Origin: Calothrix sp. NIES-4101
GTDB lineage: Bacteria; Cyanobacteriota; Cyanobacteriia; Cyanobacteriales; Nostocaceae
Reading direction: 5' to 3'
DNA length: 64,000 nt
NCBI GenBank assembly: GCA_004296455.1
Contig: AP018280.1
Coordinates: 7,056,794-7,120,793, forward strand
In this document: positions 27,499-37,084 of the stretch, piece after piece
Layout: each line of letters opens with the position of its first letter
How positions within the stretch are numbered: the stretch's first letter is position 1
Translations under genes and position numbers: made by a program
The notes under the pieces: generated by a model
The model's database searches: none
Told to the model about the DNA's origin: nothing
Seen by the model: the letters and a program-made list of their open reading frames with translations, nothing else

Positions 27499-30400
27499 AT
27501 GATTACAGATGACTATATAAGAGAACAGGGCTACATGTACTTCCTAACTGAAGCCCCCGAATTATTACAAACTATTGCAGAAGAACTTTATGGTTTAGCT
27601 AATAATTTCAGTATTTCCAAAGTTCATAATTTAATGCGGGCAACACATACGATAAAAGGTGGTGCTGCTAATGTTGGACTTAATATTATTAATAAAATTG
27701 CCCATTCTCTAGAAGATATATTTAAAGCACTTTATGTCCCTGAAGTTGTCATTGATTCCCAGTTACAAAGTTTGCTTTTTCAAGCTTTTGAATGTTTGCA
27801 GTCAGCGATAACTGCGGAAATTACACAAACTTCAATCGATGATCACGATTTACTACAAAGAGCCACTTCAGTTTTTACCCAGTTACAAGGTAAATTAGGT
27901 AATGCTTTTGGTACAAAAATACGACTTCCAACTTCAGAAGAATTAGGATTTGATATTGTATTATCAATTTTTGAGACAGGAGTCTCGCAGCGCATTAATA
28001 ATATTGTAGCGATGTTGAAATCTCCTCCTAGTAATGAGGAAATCGCCAAATTTATGCGATCGCAAGCTGAAATTTTTATCGGCTTGGCAGAATCGCTGAA
28101 TTTACCAGGATTTGAGGAAATTGCTCAAACAATAATTGCCGCTTTGGATGCGAACCCACATCAAGCATTAACAATTGCTAAAGCTAGTTTAGCTAGTTTA
28201 GAAAAATCTCATCAAGCCGTGTTAAATGGCGATCGCGATCGAGGAGGTGAACCAAATGAAGTATTATTAAAATTAGCTCAACCACCATCACTATCATTTT
28301 TAGAAACAGACCTTGAGGACGATACTGTACTTGAAATCGTTATCATCGAGGATATCGCCAATTCTTCTCCACTTAATTCACCTTCCCTCAGAAATGAAGT
28401 TGAAGAACTATATCATTTTTTAAGAAGACCGAACTCTATACTTCGCAAGCCGTTAAAGTCTTCAACAGCCAAGTATTATCTCAAAATAATTCGTTACATT
28501 TTAGGTTGGTTTAATCATGAGTTAGAAATTCATGAAAGAGAACTCAGTTTGTCATTACTAGTTCCGAAAAGAGGTGTTGAAAGTACTGTTGACTATATTG
28601 ATAATTGGCTGGGTGAGTTCTGGTTATTTCTACAGAATGATCATGATAGTTCTAGTTTATCTATTTATCGTCAAGGTATAATTCTGAATATTGTATTGTT
28701 AGTTGCAAAATTTAAATATGCTAATGATATTGTTGGTTCTCCTGTAATTACGTCATTACAAAAGCAAATTAAACAGTTAGCTCAGGAATATAAAAATCAT
28801 CCTCCTGTGAATAAGTTTGAAAAGAATTGGATTGATGATCCCAAGCTTCAGAAACTTTTAGAAATTAAACACATAGGTGTAAATGACGTTGTCAAAATAG
28901 AAGTAACTGAAAATGTCGTTGATACTAGCTGGAAGGAAGATAGTAATTCTACATTAAATGACTCTACATTAAATGATTCGAGATTAGCAAAATCTGGTAT
29001 GAATCATCTTCAAGATACTAAACATGAATATCTACATATTCAGAGCGAAGATAGTCAATCAGTCAATGATGAATCTATTACTATTGTTGAGCAAAAATTT
29101 ATTGACAATGTGACACAAGAATTTGCCGAAACCATCATAGAATCAAAAATTGTAGAAACTACTAAAATTAATCAAGAAATTGGCTCTAAAAATCATCATC
29201 AAGCTAATATTGTTGGTACAAAAAATAAAAATAAAAACAATGCCCGTCAACATTCATTTGTCAGAGTAGATATTCAAGAATTGCAACGTTTGCACTATCT
29301 AGTAGGAGAACTATTAATTTATCAAAAACGTCGCACCTTACAAGATGAAAAAATTCAACAACTAATTGAGCAGCTATCTCAACAGATATCTCAACACCGA
29401 AGCACTTTAAACCAGTTACAAGATGTATCATTTCCCAAACAACATTATTCTTTAGATACTCAAAAAAACACAGATTCAGGAGAATTTGAAGCTCTGGAGA
29501 TAGATAAAGATAGTGACTTTCATTTAATTTTCAATTCAGCCTGCGAGGAAACGCTGCAACTCCAAGAAACTACCGAATCAATTGATTTAATTATTAGACA
29601 ATCTTTACTTATTCACGAGAAAAAGCAAAATATAACACGTAGCATTATCGATACTATCGTCGAAACACGGATGTCACCACTAGGAAAACTTTTAAATCGT
29701 TTCCCGCAAATGGTGACAAACTTAGCAAATGTATATGGAAAAAAGGTAGAAATGAAGTTGATTGGAACCCAGGTTTTGATCGATAAAGCTATTTCCGAAA
29801 AGCTCTACGAACCCTTATTACACATAGTACGTAATGCATTTGACCACGGCATTGAAATGCCAAATATACGGCAAAAACAGGGGAAACCGGAAACAGGTGT
29901 GATTGAAATTTGTGCTTATCACCAAGGCAATCAAATAATTATCGAAGTTAGTGACGATGGGCAGGGATTAAACTTCGAGCGCATTCATCAAAAAGGTAGC
30001 GCGCAAGGTTTAATTCCTAACAATTCTCATCCCAGCAAAGAAAAACTATTAGAACTATTATTTTCACCAGGATTTTCGACAGCTGATCAAGTCAGCGAAA
30101 TATCCGGACGTGGTATTGGTTTAGATATCGTCAAAACCCAAATCCAAGCACTTAACGGCGCGATCGCAATTAGCTCGAAAGCGAACGCAGGCACAAAATT
30201 CTTACTCAAAATACCTTTCTCTATGACTACTGACAAGCTGATGATAGTTCAAGCAGGAGGTGCAATTTATGCACTGCTGTTGGATAGTATTGCCAAAATC
30301 CTCTTACCCGCAAACGAGCAAATCAAGGAATTCGACCGTAGAAAAGTTATCCACTGGAAAACAGACAAAGAAGAACGCATGATTGGCTTACGCAATCTGG

Positions 30401-31233
30401 CAGATTTGATACGCTATGGCGGTTCTTTTGTGGCTAACACAAGTATAAATAACAACATTACTCCATCCAACCAAAAAGAAGCACATCCCGTATTAGTTTT
30501 GCAACGGAATCAAGAAATTATTGCCCTCGAAGTCGATCAAATTTTTGGCGAACAAGAATTAGTCATTCATCCTCTAGGAAGTGCAATCGCGCCTCCTAAA
30601 TACGTGTATGGTTGTACGAGTCTAGCAAATGGTAGCCTAATTTTAGTTATTGATGGTTTGTTATTAACACAAACAAGCAAAATGCAAACATCCCTTGATG
30701 TAGCAACTTTACCAGTATCCTCCACATCAGCACCTCTGCTATCCTATACCGATTTTGATGGTACTGCTGAAACGATTGGCACAGGAGTAAATACAGAAGT
30801 TAAAAATAAAAAAGACGCAAAAACCGTTTTAGTCGTCGATGATGCAATTAGCCTTCGCCAAACTGTATCACTGACGTTAGAAAAAGCAGGATATCAAGTT
30901 ATACAAGCTCAACATGGTATTGAAGCACTCGAAAAACTGCAACATCACCCCGAAATTCAACTGATTATTTCGGATTTAGAAATGCCTTGCATGAGCGGTT
31001 TAGAATTACTCTCAAATATTCGGCAAAATTCCAGCTTATCTAAAAAACCGATAATTATCTTGACATCACGTAGCGCCGAAAAACATCAAAAGTTAGCAGA
31101 AGGTTTAGGTGCAAATGCTTATGTCACAAAACCGTATTTAGAAAATGAATTCTTAGTCATTATCAATGACTTAATCAATAAACACCGCCCAACTTCAACG
31201 CATGTATTTGCAAAAATATCAGCAAAGCATTAA
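27499..31233 (+). CDS. CheA-type hybrid histidine kinase with C-terminal receiver
   Basis: 1244-aa kinase of the chemotaxis/pilus-motility class. The N-terminal Hpt domain has the phospho-His at His50 in ATHTIKGGA. A long, poorly conserved middle follows (110-600, rich in Ser/Asn/Asp, possibly degenerate Hpt-like helices). The dimerisation region is at about 600-720. The HATPase has its N box at HIVRNAFDHGIE, G1 at SDDGQGL and G2 at SGRGIGLDIV (about 785-890). A CheW-like domain lies at about 910-1070 and a receiver at 1108-1230 with Asp1114/Asp1115 and phospho-acceptor Asp1159. It ends the operon. The layout matches cyanobacterial PixL/HmpE/PtxE-like kinases. No CheR or CheB is present. Confidence 0.93.
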   Translation: MITDDYIREQGYMYFLTEAPELLQTIAEELYGLANNFSISKVHNLMRATHTIKGGAANVGLNIINKIAHSLEDIFKALYVPEVVIDSQLQSLLFQAFECLQSAITAEITQTSIDDHDLLQRATSVFTQLQGKLGNAFGTKIRLPTSEELGFDIVLSIFETGVSQRINNIVAMLKSPPSNEEIAKFMRSQAEIFIGLAESLNLPGFEEIAQTIIAALDANPHQALTIAKASLASLEKSHQAVLNGDRDRGGEPNEVLLKLAQPPSLSFLETDLEDDTVLEIVIIEDIANSSPLNSPSLRNEVEELYHFLRRPNSILRKPLKSSTAKYYLKIIRYILGWFNHELEIHERELSLSLLVPKRGVESTVDYIDNWLGEFWLFLQNDHDSSSLSIYRQGIILNIVLLVAKFKYANDIVGSPVITSLQKQIKQLAQEYKNHPPVNKFEKNWIDDPKLQKLLEIKHIGVNDVVKIEVTENVVDTSWKEDSNSTLNDSTLNDSRLAKSGMNHLQDTKHEYLHIQSEDSQSVNDESITIVEQKFIDNVTQEFAETIIESKIVETTKINQEIGSKNHHQANIVGTKNKNKNNARQHSFVRVDIQELQRLHYLVGELLIYQKRRTLQDEKIQQLIEQLSQQISQHRSTLNQLQDVSFPKQHYSLDTQKNTDSGEFEALEIDKDSDFHLIFNSACEETLQLQETTESIDLIIRQSLLIHEKKQNITRSIIDTIVETRMSPLGKLLNRFPQMVTNLANVYGKKVEMKLIGTQVLIDKAISEKLYEPLLHIVRNAFDHGIEMPNIRQKQGKPETGVIEICAYHQGNQIIIEVSDDGQGLNFERIHQKGSAQGLIPNNSHPSKEKLLELLFSPGFSTADQVSEISGRGIGLDIVKTQIQALNGAIAISSKANAGTKFLLKIPFSMTTDKLMIVQAGGAIYALLLDSIAKILLPANEQIKEFDRRKVIHWKTDKEERMIGLRNLADLIRYGGSFVANTSINNNITPSNQKEAHPVLVLQRNQEIIALEVDQIFGEQELVIHPLGSAIAPPKYVYGCTSLANGSLILVIDGLLLTQTSKMQTSLDVATLPVSSTSAPLLSYTDFDGTAETIGTGVNTEVKNKKDAKTVLVVDDAISLRQTVSLTLEKAGYQVIQAQHGIEALEKLQHHPEIQLIISDLEMPCMSGLELLSNIRQNSSLSKKPIIILTSRSAEKHQKLAEGLGANAYVTKPYLENEFLVIINDLINKHRPTSTHVFAKISAKH

Positions 31234-31252
31234 CAAAAGCATTAACAACAAT

Positions 31253-31278
31253 ATCCCCGACTTGCTGAAATCGGGGAT
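31253..31278. terminator. terminator hairpin between convergent cheA-type gene and clpP
   Basis: Stem ATCCCCGA/TCGGGGAT with a 10-nt loop. It lies 20 bp past the CheA-type stop and 9 bp before the clpP stop on the other strand, so it can serve both directions. Confidence 0.75.
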
Positions 31279-31286
31279 AGGGAAGA

Positions 31287-31898
31287 TTAAGCAGGACGCT
31301 CTTCAATCACTTTATCAATCAAGCCATATTCTTTGGCTTCATGAGCAGACATAAAAAAGTCTCGATCCATATCTTTCTCAATTTTCTCCAAAGGCTGACC
31401 AGTATTGGTAGCATAGATACCATTGAGTTGATGGCGCATCCGCAGAATTTCTCGCGCTTCGATTTCAATATCGGTAGCTTGCCCGCGAGCTCCACCAGAA
31501 GGTTGGTGAATCATAATCCGTGAATGGGGTAAAGCCAAGCGCTTACCTTTAGTACCAGCAGCCAATAGGAAAGAACCCATCGAAGCCGCTAAGCCAACGC
31601 AAATTGTCACCACATCCGATTTGATGTGTTGCATGGTATCAAAAATTGCCAAACCTGCCGTGACAGAGCCACCAGGAGAGTTGATGTACAAAAGAATATC
31701 CTTGCCTGGGTCTTCCGAATCCATATATAGCATTTGGGCTATAAGTTGATTCGCCATGCCATCATCAACCTCTGCACTCATAAATACAATCCGTTCGAGA
31801 AACAGACGATTGTAGATATCAATCCACTGCGTATATTGTCCACCCGGCATACGGTAAGGAACCTGAGGAACACCTATAGGCATTTTGTGTAACTCCAA
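31287..31898 (-). CDS. clpP: ATP-dependent Clp protease proteolytic subunit
   Basis: 203-aa ClpP, the serine peptidase of the Clp protease. The catalytic triad is complete: Ser106 in GLAASMGSF, His131 in MIHQPSGG and Asp180 in DRDFFMSA. The IGV start and [14 protein letters not shown] oxyanion-loop region are also normal. It lies 96 bp downstream of the clpR-type gene on the same strand. In cyanobacteria and plastids this pairing (ClpP3/ClpR) forms a mixed heptameric ring that works with ClpC. The spacer between the two holds GAATTATGA/TAACTCC-type short repeats. Confidence 0.95.
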   Translation of the reverse strand: MELHKMPIGVPQVPYRMPGGQYTQWIDIYNRLFLERIVFMSAEVDDGMANQLIAQMLYMDSEDPGKDILLYINSPGGSVTAGLAIFDTMQHIKSDVVTICVGLAASMGSFLLAAGTKGKRLALPHSRIMIHQPSGGARGQATDIEIEAREILRMRHQLNGIYATNTGQPLEKIEKDMDRDFFMSAHEAKEYGLIDKVIEERPA

Positions 31899-31994
31899 TT
31901 TTGAATAGTTATGAATTATGAGCTAGGAGTTATGAATTATGAATTAAAAGTTTGTGTTTAACTCCTAACTGTTAACTCCCAACTCCTAACTTTT

Positions 31995-32684
31995 TTAAAG
32001 TACGCTGGCGGGAATGGGAGGATTCGCGACTTCGTTTTTCTCAAATACTCGGTCAATTAGACCATATTCCACCGCTTGATAGGGTGTCATATAGAAGAGG
32101 CGATCCATATCCTTCTCAATTTTTGCCTTAGGTTGCCCAGTAGTTTGTGAGAATATCTCTACAATGCTGGCTTTGTTAGCCAAAACTTCCTTGGCTCGAA
32201 TTTGGATATCCGTAGCTTGCCCTTGAGCATAGCTTTTGGGTTGGTGTAAGACAATCGAAGCGTTAGGTAAACTAGCACGACAGCCTTTGGTTCCAGCAGC
32301 TAGAAGCATCGCAGCCATCCCAATCGCCGAACCCATACAAATTGTATGAATGGGGGGCTTAATATATTTCATTGTATCGTAGACAGCAAAAGCTTCTGTT
32401 TCAAACCCGATTGGATTACCATCGTAGCCAGAAGTACCAGTCGAGTTGATGTAAATTTTAATCGGCTTTTCGGGATCGTCTGACTGCAAATACAATAATT
32501 GAGCGACGATCAAATCCGCAACGGAATGGCCACCGAGTTGGGAAAAGGCTCCAGATACTAATGGCAGTCCGAGATAGACAATTCGCTCCTTGAGTAACAA
32601 GGATTGTAAATCTGGTGGCGGTGTGCGGTAGTTGTTATCACCGTAGTAGGGGGCTTGCACAGCCTTGATGGGGGAATTGTCCAT
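31995..32684 (-). CDS. clpR: ClpR, inactive Clp protease subunit homologue
   Basis: 229-aa ClpP paralogue lacking the nucleophile. Aligned to the neighbouring ClpP, the Ser of GLAASMGSF is Gly122 here (GSAIGMAAM), while His147 (VLHQP) and the following Asp region (DRLFYMTP) remain. The handle region carries an insertion (TGTSGYDGNPIGFETEAFAVYD) replacing the Gly-Gly-Ser oxyanion loop. ClpR subunits are structural partners of ClpP3 in the essential cyanobacterial ClpP3/R core. It is the promoter-proximal gene of the clpR-clpP pair. Confidence 0.92.
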   Translation of the reverse strand: MDNSPIKAVQAPYYGDNNYRTPPPDLQSLLLKERIVYLGLPLVSGAFSQLGGHSVADLIVAQLLYLQSDDPEKPIKIYINSTGTSGYDGNPIGFETEAFAVYDTMKYIKPPIHTICMGSAIGMAAMLLAAGTKGCRASLPNASIVLHQPKSYAQGQATDIQIRAKEVLANKASIVEIFSQTTGQPKAKIEKDMDRLFYMTPYQAVEYGLIDRVFEKNEVANPPIPASVL

Positions 32685-33062
32685 AGCAACTGTTGCCTGA
32701 GAATAATGCCGTTAACTGTAATACATACTAACGCCTTGGAAGCTCAACTGGGGGTGTGGATTTCTCTAAATTGATAGTTAGTGGGGATTGGGCATTGGGC
32801 ATTGGGAATTGTTTTAATAGTTAATAACCATTGTTTAATGGTTATTACTCAATACTTAGTGCTGTATTGTCATGAGGCTTTAGTTGCTAGTTGTTAAATA
32901 TTGAGTATTTGTATTGCACTGAACAACTCATAAAGGACTAATGGCAAAACACTAATTACAAGAGACTAATAACAAAAGACTAACGACTGATCAACTTTTC
33001 CGTAGCAACTGGATTGCCTACTGAAGTTATCTGTAAAAACTTATTGCTGAATGGAAGGGGTT
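32685..33062. other. divergent intergenic region, clpR / VWA gene
   Basis: About 380 bp containing the promoters of clpR (-) and the VWA gene (+). Short direct repeats TTGGGCATTGGGCATTGGG at 32787-32810 and AT-rich TTAATGGTTATTACT-type sequence are visible. No gene is recognised. Confidence 0.4.
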
Positions 33063-34310
33063 ATGAAGGTTAGCTTGCAGCCGGCTCTAAATGATGGCAA
33101 CATTGATGGAAATCAAACGAATAGTCAACGACAGTTGGCGGTTTCGATTAGCGCGATCGCGGACTCTCTCGGTCGTTCTGTACCACTAAACCTCTGTCTC
33201 ATCTTAGATCGTAGTGGTTCGATGAATGGCAGACCTCTGGAAACTGTCAAAAAGGCAGCTTGCCGGATTGTTGATCGCTTGAATCCTGGCGATCGCATTA
33301 GTGTAGTTGCTTTTGACCATCGGGCGAAGGTTTTGGTATCTAACCAAACTGTCGATGATCCAGAAAAAATCAAGCAGCAGATCAATACTTTGGCTGCGGA
33401 TGGGGGTACTGCGATCGATGAGGGTTTGCAGTTAGGGATTAAGGAATTAACCAAAGGTAATAAAGAAGCGGTTTCCCAAGCCTTTTTGTTAACCGATGGC
33501 GAAAATGAACATGGCAGTAATAAACGCTGTTTAGAATTTGCCAAATTGGCTGCGAGCTACAATCTCACGGTGAATACCTTGGGGTTTGGCGATAACTGGA
33601 ATCAGGATATCCTCGAACAAATTGCTGACGGTGGTGGTGGTTCCCTATCCCATATTCAGCGACCGGACGATGCTGAGGAGAAGTTTAACCAGCTATTTAA
33701 TCGTATTCAAACTGTCGGTTTAACTAATGCTTATTTGCTATTTTCTTTAGTTCCCAAAGTCCGTTTGGCGGAACTTAAACCAGTGGCACAGGTAGCACCA
33801 GAGACCATCGAATTGCCTGTACAACAAGACCCAGATGGTCGTATTAGTGTCCGGATCGGGGATTTGATGCGTGATGTCGAAAAAGTGGTGTTGGCAAATT
33901 TGTATATTTCCCAACTACCTTTAGGAAGACAGCCAATTGCACAGTTGCAGGTGCGTTACGACGATCCAGCACAAAATGCAACTGGGTTACTTTCGGAGAT
34001 ATTTTTTGTTGAGGCAAGTGTCTCAACGGCGTATCAACCCGTTACAGATTCAGGGGTGCAACAGCATATTTTGGCGTTGGCTAAATATCGACAAACCCAG
34101 CTTGCAGAAACTAAATTACAGATGGGCGATCGCACCGGTGCAGCCACAATGTTACAAACTGCCGCGAAAACTGCCTTGCAGATGGGTGATAAAAATGCTG
34201 CAACGGTATTACAAACCTCTGCTACCCAACTTCAAGCTGGACAAGACTTATCGGAGAGCGATCGCAAAAAAACCAGGATTGTATCGAAGACAATTTTACA
34301 AGATTCTTAG
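33063..34310 (+). CDS. von Willebrand factor A domain protein
   Basis: About 415 aa from the ATG at 33063, chosen because GAAGGGG sits just upstream; an in-frame ATG four codons earlier overlaps that site. The VWA domain spans about residues 35-220 with a full MIDAS metal site: DRSGSMNG (DxSxS), GGTAIDEG (Thr) and LLTDGENE (Asp). A beta-rich domain follows (220-330) and a helical, Gln/Thr-rich tail with repeats around LQMGDRTGAATMLQTAAKTALQMGDKNAATVLQ. There is no signal peptide, so it is probably cytosolic. The function is unknown; such proteins often scaffold metal-dependent complexes. A terminator follows. Confidence 0.9.
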   Translation: MKVSLQPALNDGNIDGNQTNSQRQLAVSISAIADSLGRSVPLNLCLILDRSGSMNGRPLETVKKAACRIVDRLNPGDRISVVAFDHRAKVLVSNQTVDDPEKIKQQINTLAADGGTAIDEGLQLGIKELTKGNKEAVSQAFLLTDGENEHGSNKRCLEFAKLAASYNLTVNTLGFGDNWNQDILEQIADGGGGSLSHIQRPDDAEEKFNQLFNRIQTVGLTNAYLLFSLVPKVRLAELKPVAQVAPETIELPVQQDPDGRISVRIGDLMRDVEKVVLANLYISQLPLGRQPIAQLQVRYDDPAQNATGLLSEIFFVEASVSTAYQPVTDSGVQQHILALAKYRQTQLAETKLQMGDRTGAATMLQTAAKTALQMGDKNAATVLQTSATQLQAGQDLSESDRKKTRIVSKTILQDS

Positions 34311-34328
34311 CTCCATTACTAATCTGAG

Positions 34329-34356
34329 GGTGCGTTACAAGTTCTGCTAACGCACC
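34329..34356 (+). terminator. hairpin terminator after the VWA gene
   Basis: A perfect 9-bp stem GGTGCGTTA/TAACGCACC with a 10-nt loop, 18 bp after the stop. No long T run follows. Confidence 0.7.
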
Positions 34357-34474
34357 TGAAATTATTGGTGGTATGGCGAAGCTGAATATTAGTTGTGGTA
34401 TCTCAATCTCTGCGTAAATTCTCACTTATTCCCGATATTTTTCTCAAAATTAACTATTTAATATTAACTACTAA

Positions 34475-34861
34475 ATGAAAGTCACAAAAATTCATCATGT
34501 TGCCATTATTTGTTCCAACTATGAACGTTCAAAAAAATTTTATGTGGAAACTTTAGGATTCACAATTATTCAAGAAACATATCGTAGTTGGCGAGATTCT
34601 TATAAATTAGATTTACAAGTTGGTGAAAATTGCCAAATTGAATTATTTTCTTTTCCACATCCACCACAAAGGGTTAATAGCCCCGAAGCTTGTGGGTTGA
34701 GACATTTAGCATTTGAAGTTGAAAATATAGAAGAGACTGTTTTATATTTAAAATCACAAAATATTTCAGTTGAAAATATCCGTATTGATGAAATTACAGA
34801 TAAAAAGTTTACTTTTTTCCCAGACCCAGATGGATTACCTTTAGAAATTTATGAAAAATGA
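34475..34861 (+). CDS. VOC (glyoxalase-like) family protein, YaeR type
   Basis: 128-aa single-domain vicinal oxygen chelate protein. It has paired beta-alpha-beta modules, starting at KIHHVAIICSNYERSKKFYVETLGF (His8 as likely metal ligand) and again at GLRHLAFEVENIEETVLYLKS (His near 75), and ends FFPDPDGLPLEIYE with the Glu ligand. The pattern matches the YaeR/SMU1112c branch annotated as lactoylglutathione lyase-like. The substrate is not established. It is a single gene. Confidence 0.9.
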   Translation: MKVTKIHHVAIICSNYERSKKFYVETLGFTIIQETYRSWRDSYKLDLQVGENCQIELFSFPHPPQRVNSPEACGLRHLAFEVENIEETVLYLKSQNISVENIRIDEITDKKFTFFPDPDGLPLEIYEK

Positions 34862-34944
34862 TATGAACTAAAAGTTTATATTTTTACCAGCCTTTTACAT
34901 ATTAGGATTCAAAGACTTTAAGTTGAAAACAACTCAAAGCGAAA

Positions 34945-35168
34945 CTAATTAGGGCTTGCTGAAAAACCCCACAAAGCAAATCTAGATACCACACAGCCTA
35001 AGAAATGGCAGCTTTAGGCGTTAGTTTCTAAATTCACCCCACAATTTTCCACTGAAATGCAAGGATTTTTAGCTTCTAAATACTATAACCTTGCACTTGA
35101 TTGGCATAAAAAGGATTGAAACCCTGATTTTAATTAGGTTCTAGCTTTAATCAACAAGCCCTAATTAG
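34945..35168. mobile_element. MITE, about 224 bp, TAATTA-flanked
   Basis: The ends are perfect inverted repeats of 14 bp, CTAATTAGGGCTTG and CAAGCCCTAATTAG; the match extends with one mismatch to TGA. If the element proper begins at GGGCTTG, TAATTA is a 6-bp direct repeat on both sides, consistent with a target duplication, though it is palindromic. The interior has no open frame. It fills the convergent spacer between the VOC gene and the phosphatase gene. The parent transposase is not in this window. Confidence 0.75.
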
Positions 35169-35224
35169 AATGAGTTCCCAGATTGGAGACTGAGAACTCA
35201 AATTAATCCTAAATTTCTAAATTC

Positions 35225-37084
35225 TTAAAGCCCTAAAGTGCGACCGGGAAATCCCGCAACATCAAAGTAACGAGTTTTACCTACAGTTTGATATTTGAGA
35301 ACTGTCTTTAAACCGTTACTTGCAGGCTGAGATTCTAAGACAAAAGACTTCGATTGAATCGTATCGGGTTGACCTACCAGTGCTTCATTTAATACTCTAC
35401 CCGTGAGCTTACCCAAAGGACGCAAGTTAATATTTAAAGCCTTGGCGATTGTGCGGGGAACATCAGCATTACTAACGGGGGCTAAGTCTTTGTATCCTTT
35501 TTTAAAGTCAGGACCGATCGCACCCATCATATTATAGGTATCAGCACGGCTAAAGCTACCATGCATCCCTTGTCCTTGCTGGAGAAATGTATCAGAAATT
35601 TCGGCACCGCAAGCTGTAGGAGTTCCGCAACCAGTATCAAAGGAGCGAAAATTCACTAAAATTGACGGTTGGGGTGTACGTGCAGAACCTTTAAGCGCGA
35701 TCGCTTCTAAAGATAATGTACCCGGAATTTTACCTAAGTCATTGTTAACAAAGATGCCACTTACATAGTCTTGTTTGAGTAATGAGTTGACAATTTTTGT
35801 TGCTAAGTCTTTTTGGTTGGCTTTATTTGGTAAATAAATTAAATCCGAACCTCCATTTGCCGCAACAATTATCTCTGGCTGTTTGGGGTCTTTAGCAAGA
35901 ATACTATTTCTGGAAAATTGACCTTTTGGGGGATTAATTGCCGTATTATTTTTATCAGGGTCAAACAATGATAATTTTAAGTCTTTGGCTAAATCTATCG
36001 CTACAAAACTGGGTGGTAAAAATCCTTTCGGGACATCTGCATAAGTTAGCGTTGCCGCATAGCTCGTTTTACTTTCTTTACTAATAGTTGAAAAGCCGTG
36101 GTCTGCGGTAACAAAAATATTTGTTGTCTCTGCCAATCCTAAATCTTTTAAAGCAGTAATAATTTGCTCCAGATTTTTATCGGCATTTTGTCTTGCCGCT
36201 TTTGTTGTCTCACCGTTAATTCCCGGTACTAACTGGTTTAAACTGTCGCCATGATTGTGCTGAGTCCCATCGGGATCACGCGACCAATAAACTAGAATAA
36301 AGGGTTTCTGACGCTGTTTAAATAGGGGTAAAATGGCTTTTGTCGTCACATCGGCAAAATATTGCTGTTGTGCTGTATTTGCGACTTTAGTTCCCGGTGT
36401 TTTACTGTCACCAGCTTGTTTATTGTCTCCGCGTCCTGGTGTAATGAGTGGTAGTGAATTCTTGTTGAGTAATTCTGTAATTTCTGGAGTCAGAGTAACA
36501 CCTTCAGACTTACCCGTATAATCATCAAAAATCAGAGTAGGTTCGCCATTTTGCAGAGTTACATCTTGAATCAAAACTGGCCCACTTTTGCCAAGAGCGG
36601 CAGTACTGAAATTAGCTTTTCTTGCCGCAGATAATAAACTTTGTTCGTTGAGAAAATTAGCACCAAATTGCTTGTTTACTTCCCGAAGAACTGCATTATT
36701 TTCTAAATAAGGTACAAGACTATTTTTAGCACTTTTAACTGGAGTATTAACTTTAATTGTATTGCTGAAATCCCCAGTGTCCCCAAGGAAATGACCTGTG
36801 GCGATCGCTGAAGCATTCGCAGTAGTAAAAGTCGGAAATAATGAATGGCTATTCAGGAAAGTGACTCCCTTTTCTCGAATCTCATTGAGAGCAGGAGTAT
36901 CGCTAGCATTTACCCAATCAGGACGCAACCCATCAGCAACAAAAATAATTGCGTTATGTTGTTGAGTCTTCGTCGTTTGTTGTTTCGCTTGCTGGGTATT
37001 TTTCCCTGGTAATGTTGTACATGCTGCAATTATTGCAATGATGCAAAGAGTAAGGTAGAGCCAACGGCGACTATGTGCGAACAT
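35225..37084 (-). CDS. lipoprotein-type alkaline phosphatase/phosphodiesterase family protein
   Basis: 619-aa exported enzyme of the alkaline phosphatase superfamily (type I phosphodiesterase/nucleotide pyrophosphatase). The hydrophobic N-terminal helix ends in IIAAC, a likely lipobox with Cys22. Metal ligands and nucleophile are visible: FVADGLRPD (Asp), the Thr nucleophile region LFPTFTTANAS, SRDPDGTQHNHGDS (Asp/His), and TADHGFS (Asp-His). It ends with ordinary beta-rich sequence. Such enzymes release phosphate from organic phosphoesters in the periplasm, and possible Pho-box-like repeats lie upstream near 37190. The substrate is unknown. Confidence 0.9.
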   Translation of the reverse strand: MFAHSRRWLYLTLCIIAIIAACTTLPGKNTQQAKQQTTKTQQHNAIIFVADGLRPDWVNASDTPALNEIREKGVTFLNSHSLFPTFTTANASAIATGHFLGDTGDFSNTIKVNTPVKSAKNSLVPYLENNAVLREVNKQFGANFLNEQSLLSAARKANFSTAALGKSGPVLIQDVTLQNGEPTLIFDDYTGKSEGVTLTPEITELLNKNSLPLITPGRGDNKQAGDSKTPGTKVANTAQQQYFADVTTKAILPLFKQRQKPFILVYWSRDPDGTQHNHGDSLNQLVPGINGETTKAARQNADKNLEQIITALKDLGLAETTNIFVTADHGFSTISKESKTSYAATLTYADVPKGFLPPSFVAIDLAKDLKLSLFDPDKNNTAINPPKGQFSRNSILAKDPKQPEIIVAANGGSDLIYLPNKANQKDLATKIVNSLLKQDYVSGIFVNNDLGKIPGTLSLEAIALKGSARTPQPSILVNFRSFDTGCGTPTACGAEISDTFLQQGQGMHGSFSRADTYNMMGAIGPDFKKGYKDLAPVSNADVPRTIAKALNINLRPLGKLTGRVLNEALVGQPDTIQSKSFVLESQPASNGLKTVLKYQTVGKTRYFDVAGFPGRTLGL

